From: Pedobacter frigiditerrae
GTDB taxonomy: Bacteria > Bacteroidota > Bacteroidia > Sphingobacteriales > Sphingobacteriaceae
DNA length: 64,000 nt
Direction: 5' to 3'
NCBI RefSeq assembly: GCF_004331645.1
Contig: NZ_SJSK01000003.1
Location: 248,301 to 312,300, forward strand
Within the stretch, counting starts at the first letter, position 1. Each line of letters starts with the position of its first letter. The position numbers were made by a program, and so were the translations under genes. Below the pieces are notes generated by a model that worked only from the letters and a program-made list of their open reading frames with translations, did not search any database and had not been told where the DNA came from. Shown one piece after another: positions 34,287 through 43,854 of the stretch.

Positions 34287-37193
34287 ATGAATAGAACATA
34301 TACTTCAGTTGTAAAATTGGTCACTTTTTTTGGAGTGGTACTTCTTTTTACAAATAGTGTTGATGCTTTGGCGTTCTCAAACATTAATTCTTCCTCAAAG
34401 AAGATAGAATATATAGAGACATTTTCATTGCAACAACAAACTAAACAAGTTCAAAATGACTCATTATCAAAAGTTAGGGATTCATTAAGAAATAAGTTAA
34501 AGAATTCTGTAGCGGTAGCTTTACCCAGCAACGATGTTCCAGTATTATTTGGAAAGCAAAAAAATGCGAAAAGAATCTCATCGTCGGCTATTGTAAATGG
34601 CGAAGAATTGACTAGTTTTCCTACTCCACAAGTTGGACTAATGCTTTATGGCAAACTGCCAGGTTTGTATATAGTACAAAACAACTTTCAAGCAGGTGCT
34701 GATGAACCAAATCTTTCCTTAAGAGGACGTTCGCCATTGGTAGTAATTGATGGTGTTCCTCGCTCGTATTTGAGTATTAACCCAGAACAAATAGAAAGCA
34801 TAACCGTAATAAAGGATGCGCTTGGAACAGCACTTTATGGTATGAAAGCCGCAGATGGTGTATTGTTAATTACCACAAAACGAGGTGCAATTATACCTAA
34901 GCAGATTAGGGTCACTAGCCAATACGGTTTACAGCAACAAATAAATACACCCAAGTTTCTCGATGCATTTAACTACGCCACCTTATTTAATGAAGCGATG
35001 GTAAATGATGGTAGGCAACCCATTTATACCGCGTCAGATTTAGACAAGTATAAAAATGGCACTAATCCATTTACGCATCCTAATGTGAATTGGGCAGACG
35101 AGATTTTAAAGAACTCAGCGGCCGTAAGTAGGCAAAACATTAATGCTAGGGGAGGAAATAAAACTACGAGGTACTTTGTTGATTTAGACTACTTGAACCA
35201 AAATGGGTTTTTAATCACAGATAAAACCATCAATACTTACGAAACGAACAATAGCTTCAAAAGATTTTCTTTTAGAAGTAATATCGACGTGGATTTAACG
35301 GAGAGCACTTTACTTAGCTTAAACTTATTTGGCAGAATTAGAAATGGTAACCAACCAGGTTCTACAGTGGCTAGTATTTATAATGCTTTTTTAACTACAC
35401 CAAACAATGCCTATCCAAAGTTGAATGAAAATGGCTCATTGGGCGGAAATACAGAGTTTCAAAACAACCTTTATGGCATGGCTATTAAATCGGGTTACAG
35501 GCCATCGGTTAATAGGAATTTAGGAGCAGACATTTCATTAACGCAAAAGCTCGACAAATTTATAACAGGTTTATATGCAAGTGGGGCAGTATCGTTTAAT
35601 TCTTATTACAGTGAAAGCATCAATAGGAGTAAAACTTTTGCTGTATACACACCAGTAGTTAACGCAACTACAGGGGTAACCACTTATAATACCATTGGTG
35701 GAGATGGTACACAAGCAAATACGTCTACCGTTGCAGATCAAAATAGACAGATATTCTCTCGTTTCGATTTAGGTTACCATAAAACTATTGATAAAAATAC
35801 GTTTCAGGCTCAACTCTTATATGTTAGGGACAGTTATGTTTTAGGGGGCGCTTTATCTCAAGTTAACCAATCTATAAGTGGTAGGTTTAATTACGATTAT
35901 GATAACAAATACCTATTGGAGCTTAGCTCATCTTACATGGGTTATGATAGGTATAAAAAAGGAGACCAATGGGGAATTTTTCCATCAGTTGGATTAGGAT
36001 GGAATATCGCCAATGAAGGTTTCTTTAGCAATCTGAAAAAGACGGTTAACTCATTAAAAATAAGAGCTTCTTATGGTTTAACCGCTACAAATGCAGCAGC
36101 TGGTTATTTCCAATACCTGCAAAATTTCGAAAACGGAGATACCTTTTACAGTAGAAACCCATTAACTAGTTCAAATACAAAAGACGAATCAACGCTTGCA
36201 AACCCGAATATAACTTGGGAAAAAGCAAAGAAATTTAACATCGGATTTGATGCCACATTGTTAAATGATAAGTTATGGTTTACGGCAGATTATTATAAAA
36301 ACAATTTTTATGATTTGCTACAAACCAGAAGGACAAATGCTAGCGCAGTAATTGGCGCTGTGCTTCCATCAGAAAATATCGGAAAAAGTCAATATGCTGG
36401 TGTTGAACTTGGAGCTGGTTATCAAAACCAAATCAACAATTTCAAGTATTTCATTGCCGCAAATGGTAGTTGGAGTGCTAGTAAAGTAGTGTTTAACGAT
36501 GAACCTTTTAAAAATAACGCTTACGAATACAGAACTGGCTTGCCAATAGGTCAAACTTTTGGCTACATAGCTGATGGTTTTTACAATAACACCACAGAAA
36601 TTAACAACGGACCAAAGGTAGATGGATATACACCTGTTCCAGGTGATTTAAGATACAAAGACTTGAACAATGATGGTATCATCAATAACAATGATGTAAC
36701 AGCTATTGGAAGTACTAAACCCATGTTTTATTACGGACTTACTGCTGGGTTCAATTATAAAGGGTTCGACTTTTCATTCACCTTAAATGGCGTGGCAAAC
36801 AGAAATGTTTATTACAACTTCACCAATTTTGCTGCAACTGGTTCAACGGGTGGTTACGGACAAGCATTAGAAAGCAGCCTGTTAAGATGGACACCGACTA
36901 CTTCAGCACAAGCCAAATACCCACGTTTAAGTGTCGGCAGTAATCCAAACAATAACCAAACTTCTTCTTTCTGGATTAAAGATGGCAGTTATTTAAGGTT
37001 AAGAAATGTAGAAGTAGGCTACAGCTTGCCAAGCAACATGGTCAAATTTATTGGCTTTTCTAATGTCCGATTATTCGCTAATGGCCTTAACCTTTTAACT
37101 GCTACCAAGTTAAAGGACGTGGATCCAGAAGTACTCTTAGGAAGCGTGCCTAATCAAAGGATATTCAATTTTGGTGTTAATCTTCAGTTTTAA
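34287..37193 (+). CDS. SusC-like TonB-dependent outer-membrane transporter (first pair)
   Basis: A 968-residue outer-membrane barrel. N-terminal signal segment (MNRTYTSVVKLVTFFGVVLLF...). The usual carboxypeptidase-D-regulatory-like domain is missing: after about 80 low-complexity polar residues the chain goes straight to a plug domain (about 95-205), with GKLPGLYIVQNNFQAGADEPNLSLRGRSPLVVIDGVP and the IKDALGTALYGMKAADGVLLITTKRG motif. The barrel follows, with DNKYLLELSSSYMGYDRY and PGDLRYKDLNNDGIINNNDVTAIGSTKP, ending in Phe. It imports oligosaccharides in partnership with the lipoprotein encoded 9 bases downstream. Confidence 0.95.
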   Translation: MNRTYTSVVKLVTFFGVVLLFTNSVDALAFSNINSSSKKIEYIETFSLQQQTKQVQNDSLSKVRDSLRNKLKNSVAVALPSNDVPVLFGKQKNAKRISSSAIVNGEELTSFPTPQVGLMLYGKLPGLYIVQNNFQAGADEPNLSLRGRSPLVVIDGVPRSYLSINPEQIESITVIKDALGTALYGMKAADGVLLITTKRGAIIPKQIRVTSQYGLQQQINTPKFLDAFNYATLFNEAMVNDGRQPIYTASDLDKYKNGTNPFTHPNVNWADEILKNSAAVSRQNINARGGNKTTRYFVDLDYLNQNGFLITDKTINTYETNNSFKRFSFRSNIDVDLTESTLLSLNLFGRIRNGNQPGSTVASIYNAFLTTPNNAYPKLNENGSLGGNTEFQNNLYGMAIKSGYRPSVNRNLGADISLTQKLDKFITGLYASGAVSFNSYYSESINRSKTFAVYTPVVNATTGVTTYNTIGGDGTQANTSTVADQNRQIFSRFDLGYHKTIDKNTFQAQLLYVRDSYVLGGALSQVNQSISGRFNYDYDNKYLLELSSSYMGYDRYKKGDQWGIFPSVGLGWNIANEGFFSNLKKTVNSLKIRASYGLTATNAAAGYFQYLQNFENGDTFYSRNPLTSSNTKDESTLANPNITWEKAKKFNIGFDATLLNDKLWFTADYYKNNFYDLLQTRRTNASAVIGAVLPSENIGKSQYAGVELGAGYQNQINNFKYFIAANGSWSASKVVFNDEPFKNNAYEYRTGLPIGQTFGYIADGFYNNTTEINNGPKVDGYTPVPGDLRYKDLNNDGIINNNDVTAIGSTKPMFYYGLTAGFNYKGFDFSFTLNGVANRNVYYNFTNFAATGSTGGYGQALESSLLRWTPTTSAQAKYPRLSVGSNPNNNQTSSFWIKDGSYLRLRNVEVGYSLPSNMVKFIGFSNVRLFANGLNLLTATKLKDVDPEVLLGSVPNQRIFNFGVNLQF

Positions 37194-37202
37194 ATCGTAA
37201 CT

Positions 37203-38834
37203 ATGAATAATTATAAAAAATATTTCGCAATCACCTGCCTATTCTTGGCGCTTGGCTGCACAAAAAAGTTTGAAGCAGAACCTTTAGAAAGGATAACTGG
37301 GGATTTGATTTTTGATCCAGCAGATAAAAATGCTGATTATGCAAAACAGTTTTTAAATGGTACTTACTTGTTGTTGCCAGATTGGTACAATAGAATTGAT
37401 GGTACTTTTTTAGATGCTGGAACGGATGATGCAGTGCCATCTAGAATAGGAACGCAAGCAGATTTTTATCGTACTGGAAGAATCTCATCTAGCACATTAC
37501 CAGATGATGTTTGGCGTAGAAACTACTTAGGCATAAGAAAGGCAAATCTATTTTTAAGCAAAATAGATGTAGTACCCACAACGGATTTATTAAAGACTCA
37601 GTTCAAAGCTGAAGCTAGATTCTTAAGAGCCTATTTTTACTTCGAATTAGTGAAGCGTTGGGGTGGTGTACCGTTAATCGGCGATAAGGTTTATACCATT
37701 GATGATGATATAAACATCCCTAGAAACTCACTAGATGAATGTTACGCATATATAGTTGGTGAGTTAGATGCAATTAAAACTTTACTACTTCCTTACGCAG
37801 TTTCTGATGGCGATTGGGGTAGAGCGAACCTAGGTGCTGCATTGGCATTAAAATCAAGGGTGCTTTTATATGCAGCAAGTCCATTAAGTAATCCAACAAA
37901 CAATACCCAAAAATGGGTACTTGCAGCCCAAGCAGCAGCTGATGTAAAAGCCTTAGGCTATACTTTGGTAACGGATTGGATTGCAAATTTCAACGCCACA
38001 AAAAACACGGAGTTTATTTTTATTAAAGAGAATGCTTTAAATACAAGTATCGAAGTTAACAACGGCCCAATAGGATATTTACAAGGTGTTGGCTTAACTA
38101 GTCCATCGCAAAACTTGGTTGATGCCTTTTTGATGCTTGATGGAAAAGCCATCTCTGATCCCGGTTCTATTTATAACCCAAACAATCCTTATGCTAATAG
38201 AGACCCAAGGTTAACGGCAACTATCATGCACAATGGTAAAAACTGGTTAGGTAGACCAGTAGAAACATTTGATGGTGGACAAGACAAACCTGGAGGAAAC
38301 AGAACACAGACAAGAACTGGATATTACCTTAGAAAGTTCATGGGTAAGTTTGAAACATCAACTTCTTACGCAAACCAAGGCCACCATGTTATTTTATTAA
38401 GGTATGCAGAAATCTTATTAAATCATGCCGAGGCCTTAAACGAGTCTGGTGGTGCAGTCGCTGATATCGTAAATAATCTGGTTTTAATCAGAAAAAGAGC
38501 AGGTATCACAGCAGGTGCGAATAATCTTTATGGCTTGTCTTTAACCTTAACTAAGGATCAGTTACGAACCATCATTCAGAATGAACGCCGCATTGAGTTT
38601 GCTTTTGAAGAACATAGAACATGGGATTTAAGAAGATGGAAACTGGCAGAAGTTGAATTGAACAAGCCGATTAGAGGTGTACAGATTGTTAAAACTGGAA
38701 CTGCATTTACCTACAATTATTTTAATGTGGTAAATGCTGCTTTTGATGCTTCTAAAATGTACTGGTATCCTATACCACAGGCCGAAATGTTGGCCAATAA
38801 TAGAATGGTTCAAAACCCAGGATGGTCTAATTAG
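37203..38834 (+). CDS. SusD-like surface glycan-binding lipoprotein (first pair)
   Basis: A 543-residue lipoprotein with lipobox LALGC (Cys19) after a short hydrophobic signal. The RagB/SusD signature appears as KAEARFLRAYFYFELVKRWGGVPLIGD near residue 140, and the C-terminal block has RYAEILLNHAEALNE, IQNERRIEFAFEEHRTWDLRRWK and YPIPQAEMLANNRMVQNPGW. It binds glycan above the SusC barrel. The gap to the next susC is 21 bases, so the four Sus genes form one unit. Confidence 0.96.
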   Translation: MNNYKKYFAITCLFLALGCTKKFEAEPLERITGDLIFDPADKNADYAKQFLNGTYLLLPDWYNRIDGTFLDAGTDDAVPSRIGTQADFYRTGRISSSTLPDDVWRRNYLGIRKANLFLSKIDVVPTTDLLKTQFKAEARFLRAYFYFELVKRWGGVPLIGDKVYTIDDDINIPRNSLDECYAYIVGELDAIKTLLLPYAVSDGDWGRANLGAALALKSRVLLYAASPLSNPTNNTQKWVLAAQAAADVKALGYTLVTDWIANFNATKNTEFIFIKENALNTSIEVNNGPIGYLQGVGLTSPSQNLVDAFLMLDGKAISDPGSIYNPNNPYANRDPRLTATIMHNGKNWLGRPVETFDGGQDKPGGNRTQTRTGYYLRKFMGKFETSTSYANQGHHVILLRYAEILLNHAEALNESGGAVADIVNNLVLIRKRAGITAGANNLYGLSLTLTKDQLRTIIQNERRIEFAFEEHRTWDLRRWKLAEVELNKPIRGVQIVKTGTAFTYNYFNVVNAAFDASKMYWYPIPQAEMLANNRMVQNPGWSN

Positions 38835-38855
38835 TTACAAGCATAAAATAGAATA

Positions 38856-41800
38856 ATGAAAAAATTACTTAGTATAATATTATTTGTGCTGTTAACTAAT
38901 TTGGTTTATGCACAAACAAAGGTGGTAAGAGGTGTTGTTGTAGATGACAATGGCTCACCACTAATTTCTACAACAATTACAGAACAAGAAAATCCCAAAA
39001 ACATTGTCATTACAGATGCCAATGGTAATTTTAACATCAAAGTAGGGGATAGAAGTACCAGCTTAATTGTTAGTTCTATTGGCTATGTCAAAAAGGTGAT
39101 AACAATCACCAATCAGGCCCTAAAAATTGTTTTAAAAGAAGACAATTCAAACTTAAATGAGGTAGTAGTAGTTGGTTTTACTTCACAAAAGAAGATTACG
39201 AATGCTGGTGCAACCAGTACGGTATCTGGTAAAGAGTTAAGGCAAAGTCCCGCTGCAAGTTTTCAGAATGCACTGGCAGGCAGATTACCGGGTTTATTTC
39301 AACAACAAACCAGCGGGCAACCAGGGGCAGATGCTGCGAATATCTATATCAGGGGTATAAGTACATATACAGGTGCATCAAATAGGCCACTTGTAATTGT
39401 TGATGATGTAGAATATCCATACGAACAATTGAGCCAATTAAGCTCTAATGAGATTGAGAGTGTTTCCCTATTAAAAGATGCATCCTCTACAGCTATTTAT
39501 GGTATAAAGGGTGCAAATGGAGTTATAGCTATTACCACTAGAAGAGGTACGGTTTCTGAACCAAAAATTACGTTTAGAAGTGATTTTGGTATGCAAATGC
39601 CAACAATTAGAAGGAAACCTTTAGGTGCTTTTGATGCTTTGACTTTATTAAAGGAACAAGAAGTAAATGAGGGTAGAGATCCAAATCTAACTTATCCTGG
39701 TTTAGTTACTGAAGAAGCATTAAATCATTTCAAATTGGGTGATGATCCTTATCGTTATCCAAGCGTAAAATGGTATGATGAGGTGATGCGCAAGAGTGCC
39801 TTGCAGCAAAGCAATAACGTTGATATTGTTGGTGGTAATCAAAACTTAAAATATTTTGTAGCCCTTGGTAGCGTTTTTCAAAACGGTATTTTAAAAGAGA
39901 TAGAGAAGGAAGAGAACTTTAATAGCAACTATTATTTAAAGAGATATAACATCAGGTCTAATATCGATTTAAACGTGACTAAATCGCTTACTTTAAAATT
40001 AGACTTATCTGCCAGGTTTAATGAAATTAATCAACCAAACTTGCCAGATGTACTTGCAGGTGGCGCTATCTCATTTTGGAGAAGATTAAGTAGCGGACTT
40101 TTAACACCTTGGAACTATCCAGTGAAAAATGAAGATGGAAGTTATGGAGGCAGAAAATCAGCAACTTTAAATCCCGTTGGTATTTTGCAATATGCGGGTT
40201 ACAATAGAGATTATAGCAATAACTTAAATGCCAATATTAAAGCAAACCAAAATCTAGATTTTGTAACCAAAGGCTTAGCCGCAAGAGTAATTTTAGCTTA
40301 TACTAATAATGTGGAGTTTAGCAGGTCGCTAACTAGGGGTCGCTTTCCAACCTTTGCTTATTTAACAGGGTCTGATGTTTTAGATCCAGTGTTCCCAGAA
40401 TTAAGTAGGATAGAACCATTAACACTAGCAACCAGCTATGGTGTTCCGTTTAGAAAAATTAATACACAGGGTATAATCGATTACAACCGCCAATTAGGGA
40501 ATCATAATTTATATGGTTTAGTGGTTTACAATCAATTAACAGATATTTCTGGTGCAACTGTACCTGCCAACTTCAGAGGTTATTCATTAAGAGCTGGTTA
40601 TAATTATAAATCTAAGTATATAATTGAGTTAAATGGTGCTTATAATGGTACTGATAGATTTAAAGCCAGTAAAAGAAATGGTTTGTTCCCAGCAGTAAGT
40701 GCGGCATGGAATATCAGCGAAGAACCTTTCTTTAAAAAAGCTATTCCTTTTATCAATTACTGGAAGATTAGAGGCTCATTAGGTACAGTAGGATCAGATG
40801 ATTTCCCTAGTGCTTACAGGTATATTTATGAAGAAATTTATAATGCACCTGCAACTGCTGCTAACTCCTATTGGTTTGGCGATAACAATACTTTGCAATA
40901 CGGAATAACGCCTGGTGCCTTGGCAAATTCAGACGTTAAATGGGAACAGGAAAGAAAGTTAGATATTGGTACCGACATCAAATTATTGAATAGTAAATTG
41001 GGGATTACTTTTGATTACTTCGATCATAGGAGGTATGATATCTTAACCGTTAGGGAAACTGTTCCTAATTTCTCTGGCATCACTTTGCCGCCTGTTAATT
41101 TGGGTATCGTAAACAATAAAGGTTTCGAAGTAGATCTATCTTATCAGGATAATTTCTCTAAAAATTTCTCTTACTTTTTTAGAGGCAACATATCGCTTTA
41201 CAAAAATAAAATTATCGAAAGAGACGAACCTTATAATCAAGGTAATCCGTTGTTAATGAGAACAGGAAGACCTATTGGACAAATTTATGGTTATACCAAT
41301 ATAGGTTATTATAATGATGCCAATGATATCGCTAATAGTCCAGTTTCTGTTGGCAGAAGCGTTAAGCCTGGGGACTTAAAATATGCCGACATTAATAATG
41401 ATGGAAAGATTGATCAGGGTGATGTTGGTCCAATTGGCAATCCGAATATTCCTCAAATAAATTATGGTTTTTCTCTAGGTGCAAATTACAGGGGATTTGA
41501 TGTTTCTGTTCTATTTCAAGGTGCGGCGAAAGGTAGTTTAAGTGCATCAACCATGTTTCAAATTGGTAACGTAAATGGTATCCCATCAGAAATACATTTA
41601 AAAAGGTGGACACCAGAGACAAAAGACATCGCAGAATTGCCACGATTGGGTGGTCCCAACTTTGACATGTCTACCTTTTGGTTACGTCCAACTGATTATT
41701 TAAGGTTAAAGAATATTGAGTTAGGTTACAATTTTAACAACAAACTGGTCAGTAAAATCGGATTAAAAAATGCAAGGATTTATACCAATGCTGCTAACCT

Positions 41801-41930
41801 AGTTACATGGTTTAAATTGAAGATTTACGATATCGATCCAGAATCAATCAACTCTACAGGAACTGTAGAAGCTTATTCATCTTACCCTCAACAGAAGATT
41901 GTAAATTTTGGCTTACAGGTAACATTTTAA
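38856..41930 (+). CDS. SusC-like TonB-dependent outer-membrane transporter (second pair)
   Basis: A 1024-residue protein with the full SusC layout: signal peptide (to VYAQ, residue 20), carboxypeptidase-D-regulatory-like domain (about 25-95, VRGVVVDDNGSPL and ITDANGNFNIKV), TonB-box-like NEVVVVGF near 105, plug (about 115-230, LAGRLPGLFQQQTSGQPGADAANIYIRG, LLKDASSTAIYGIKGANGVIAITTRRG), then the barrel, ending VTF. Differs from the first copy in having the N-terminal domain. Imports a second or overlapping set of oligosaccharides. Confidence 0.96.
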   Translation: MKKLLSIILFVLLTNLVYAQTKVVRGVVVDDNGSPLISTTITEQENPKNIVITDANGNFNIKVGDRSTSLIVSSIGYVKKVITITNQALKIVLKEDNSNLNEVVVVGFTSQKKITNAGATSTVSGKELRQSPAASFQNALAGRLPGLFQQQTSGQPGADAANIYIRGISTYTGASNRPLVIVDDVEYPYEQLSQLSSNEIESVSLLKDASSTAIYGIKGANGVIAITTRRGTVSEPKITFRSDFGMQMPTIRRKPLGAFDALTLLKEQEVNEGRDPNLTYPGLVTEEALNHFKLGDDPYRYPSVKWYDEVMRKSALQQSNNVDIVGGNQNLKYFVALGSVFQNGILKEIEKEENFNSNYYLKRYNIRSNIDLNVTKSLTLKLDLSARFNEINQPNLPDVLAGGAISFWRRLSSGLLTPWNYPVKNEDGSYGGRKSATLNPVGILQYAGYNRDYSNNLNANIKANQNLDFVTKGLAARVILAYTNNVEFSRSLTRGRFPTFAYLTGSDVLDPVFPELSRIEPLTLATSYGVPFRKINTQGIIDYNRQLGNHNLYGLVVYNQLTDISGATVPANFRGYSLRAGYNYKSKYIIELNGAYNGTDRFKASKRNGLFPAVSAAWNISEEPFFKKAIPFINYWKIRGSLGTVGSDDFPSAYRYIYEEIYNAPATAANSYWFGDNNTLQYGITPGALANSDVKWEQERKLDIGTDIKLLNSKLGITFDYFDHRRYDILTVRETVPNFSGITLPPVNLGIVNNKGFEVDLSYQDNFSKNFSYFFRGNISLYKNKIIERDEPYNQGNPLLMRTGRPIGQIYGYTNIGYYNDANDIANSPVSVGRSVKPGDLKYADINNDGKIDQGDVGPIGNPNIPQINYGFSLGANYRGFDVSVLFQGAAKGSLSASTMFQIGNVNGIPSEIHLKRWTPETKDIAELPRLGGPNFDMSTFWLRPTDYLRLKNIELGYNFNNKLVSKIGLKNARIYTNAANLVTWFKLKIYDIDPESINSTGTVEAYSSYPQQKIVNFGLQVTF

Positions 41931-41950
41931 TAAATAACACAAATCATATA

Positions 41951-43699
41951 ATGATGAAAAATATAAACCATTTTAAAACTTTAGCATTAATCGTCCTTCT
42001 TGCCATAGGATTGGGTGCCTGTAAAAAGGTTGATGACAGTAGTTTTTTGGACAAAACAGACGTTGGCCAGTTAAATGAAGCTACAGTTTTTGCAGATAGC
42101 TTATTAACCTTTAGGTTTTTAACTGGTGTTTACACTGGTTTGGCAACAACCTATTATTTAGACAACGGATTAACTGGGGGTGGCTTATGGTCATATAGTG
42201 ATGCATCGGACGATTCAGATATTGTTTGGGGCGGAGCAACCGCACAAGCAGCGCCTGCTTTTAATTCAGCAACATTTGCGTCTCTGGCAGACTTTTCAAG
42301 ATTCAAAAATCATTGGAACAATTGTTACAATAACATAAGGAGGGCAAATGTTTTTTTAGCCAATGTAGATAGGTCTCCAATTTCTGCCGCAAGAAGAGCA
42401 AGTTTAAAGTTAGAAGCTCGATTTTTAAGAGCCTATTATTACTGGCATTTATTAAGGAATTACAGTGGTGTTCCAATTATTGGTGATAAAGTTTATGCCA
42501 TAACTGATGATTTTGGTTTACCACGATCTACATTCGCTGAAACTGTAAATTATATTGTTGCTGAATTAGATGCTTGTGCTGCCTTGCCAAAAACTACAAA
42601 GATTGAAGATTTTGGTCGCCCTACGCAGGGTGCTGCAATGGGCCTAAAATCTAAAGTGCTGTTATTAGCGGCAAGTCCATTGTTTAATGGGCAGAACCCT
42701 GGTACAGGTTCAAATAAAAGCTTGGCCGGTTATGATAATTTAGACAATAACAGATGGAAAGTTGCCGCTGATGCCGCAAAAGCCGTAATGGATTTAGGAA
42801 CTTACAATTTGGTTAAAGATAATACCACAGCGCCTGGTTATGGTTATTACCAAATGATGATTACTAGAAATACAGAAGAACATATTTTTCAAGTGATGAA
42901 ATCTACTAATAGATGGTACGAGACTTATCTCTTGCCGGTTTCTAGAGGCGGACAAGCCTACTCTTATCCAACTCAAGAATTGGTAGATACTTATGCGATG
43001 AAAAATGGAAAGAATATCAATGAAGCAGGCTCTGGTTACGTTGAGGCAAATATGTACAAAGACAGAGATCCCCGCTTTTATTATTCGATATTATATGATG
43101 GAAGTTTGTGGTTAAATAATACCACCAACACCAAAACAGTAGTTAACCTTTACGCAAATGCTCCAGGTGACGGTTTAGGTACTTCTGGCTCTACTAAAAC
43201 TGGCTATTTATATCGGAAGTTTTGCCATGAAGGTTCGGGTGGGAATTTTGGTATATCAAATAACATTGGTTTAGTAGCAATAAGATATGCAGAAATATTG
43301 CTCAACTATGCAGAAGCACTTAATGAATTTGGCGGGCCAAGCGCAGAAGTTTATCAAGCAGTAGAGCAAATTAGAGAAAGAGCAGGTTTAAATCCGTTCA
43401 AGTTGCCTTTATTGCTAACTAAAGAGCAAATGAGAGAAGTAATTAGAAATGAAAGAAGAGTAGAATTAACCTATGAAGAAGCTACAAGATTTTTCGATAT
43501 CAAAAGATGGAAATTGGCAGAAACCCTAATCAATGGACCTGCAACTGGAATGAGGTGGACACGTAATGGGTCTACTACCACGGGAGCTCGTTTTACTTTT
43601 GAAACAAGAAAGTTTACAAACCCTCAAATGTATTATTTCCCTATACCGCAATCAGAAATTAATAAGAGCCAAGTGCTGATACAAAACCCAGGTTGGTAA
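41951..43699 (+). CDS. SusD-like surface glycan-binding lipoprotein (second pair)
   Basis: A 582-residue lipoprotein, lipobox LGAC (Cys24). It shows the RagB/SusD signature KLEARFLRAYYYWHLLRNYSGVPIIGDK and a C-terminal block RYAEILLNYAEALNEFG, VIRNERRVELTYEEATRFFDIKRWK, YYFPIPQSEINKSQVLIQNPGW. Pairs with the second SusC (20-base gap). A hairpin follows at 43735, before the enzyme genes. Confidence 0.96.
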   Translation: MMKNINHFKTLALIVLLAIGLGACKKVDDSSFLDKTDVGQLNEATVFADSLLTFRFLTGVYTGLATTYYLDNGLTGGGLWSYSDASDDSDIVWGGATAQAAPAFNSATFASLADFSRFKNHWNNCYNNIRRANVFLANVDRSPISAARRASLKLEARFLRAYYYWHLLRNYSGVPIIGDKVYAITDDFGLPRSTFAETVNYIVAELDACAALPKTTKIEDFGRPTQGAAMGLKSKVLLLAASPLFNGQNPGTGSNKSLAGYDNLDNNRWKVAADAAKAVMDLGTYNLVKDNTTAPGYGYYQMMITRNTEEHIFQVMKSTNRWYETYLLPVSRGGQAYSYPTQELVDTYAMKNGKNINEAGSGYVEANMYKDRDPRFYYSILYDGSLWLNNTTNTKTVVNLYANAPGDGLGTSGSTKTGYLYRKFCHEGSGGNFGISNNIGLVAIRYAEILLNYAEALNEFGGPSAEVYQAVEQIRERAGLNPFKLPLLLTKEQMREVIRNERRVELTYEEATRFFDIKRWKLAETLINGPATGMRWTRNGSTTTGARFTFETRKFTNPQMYYFPIPQSEINKSQVLIQNPGW

Positions 43700-43734
43700 A
43701 AATAATGTTTGTGTTGATTAATAATTTGGTTAGT

Positions 43735-43762
43735 GTTGGTTATCCCTATTTGGGATGCCAAC
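43735..43762 (+). terminator. Hairpin after second susD, possible attenuator
   Basis: Inverted repeat GTTGG-TT-ATCCC / GGGAT-G-CCAAC with loop TATTT. There is no T run behind it, so full termination is doubtful. Such hairpins between susD and enzyme genes may lower expression of the enzymes relative to the transporters or protect the upstream mRNA end. Confidence 0.45.
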
Positions 43763-43854
43763 AACTAATCAATGGAAAATATTCATCAATTAGCCTTTCG
43801 TATACATTTAACAACAAAGTTTCATCTACAAAAGTAATTGCACTAAATTAGTAT

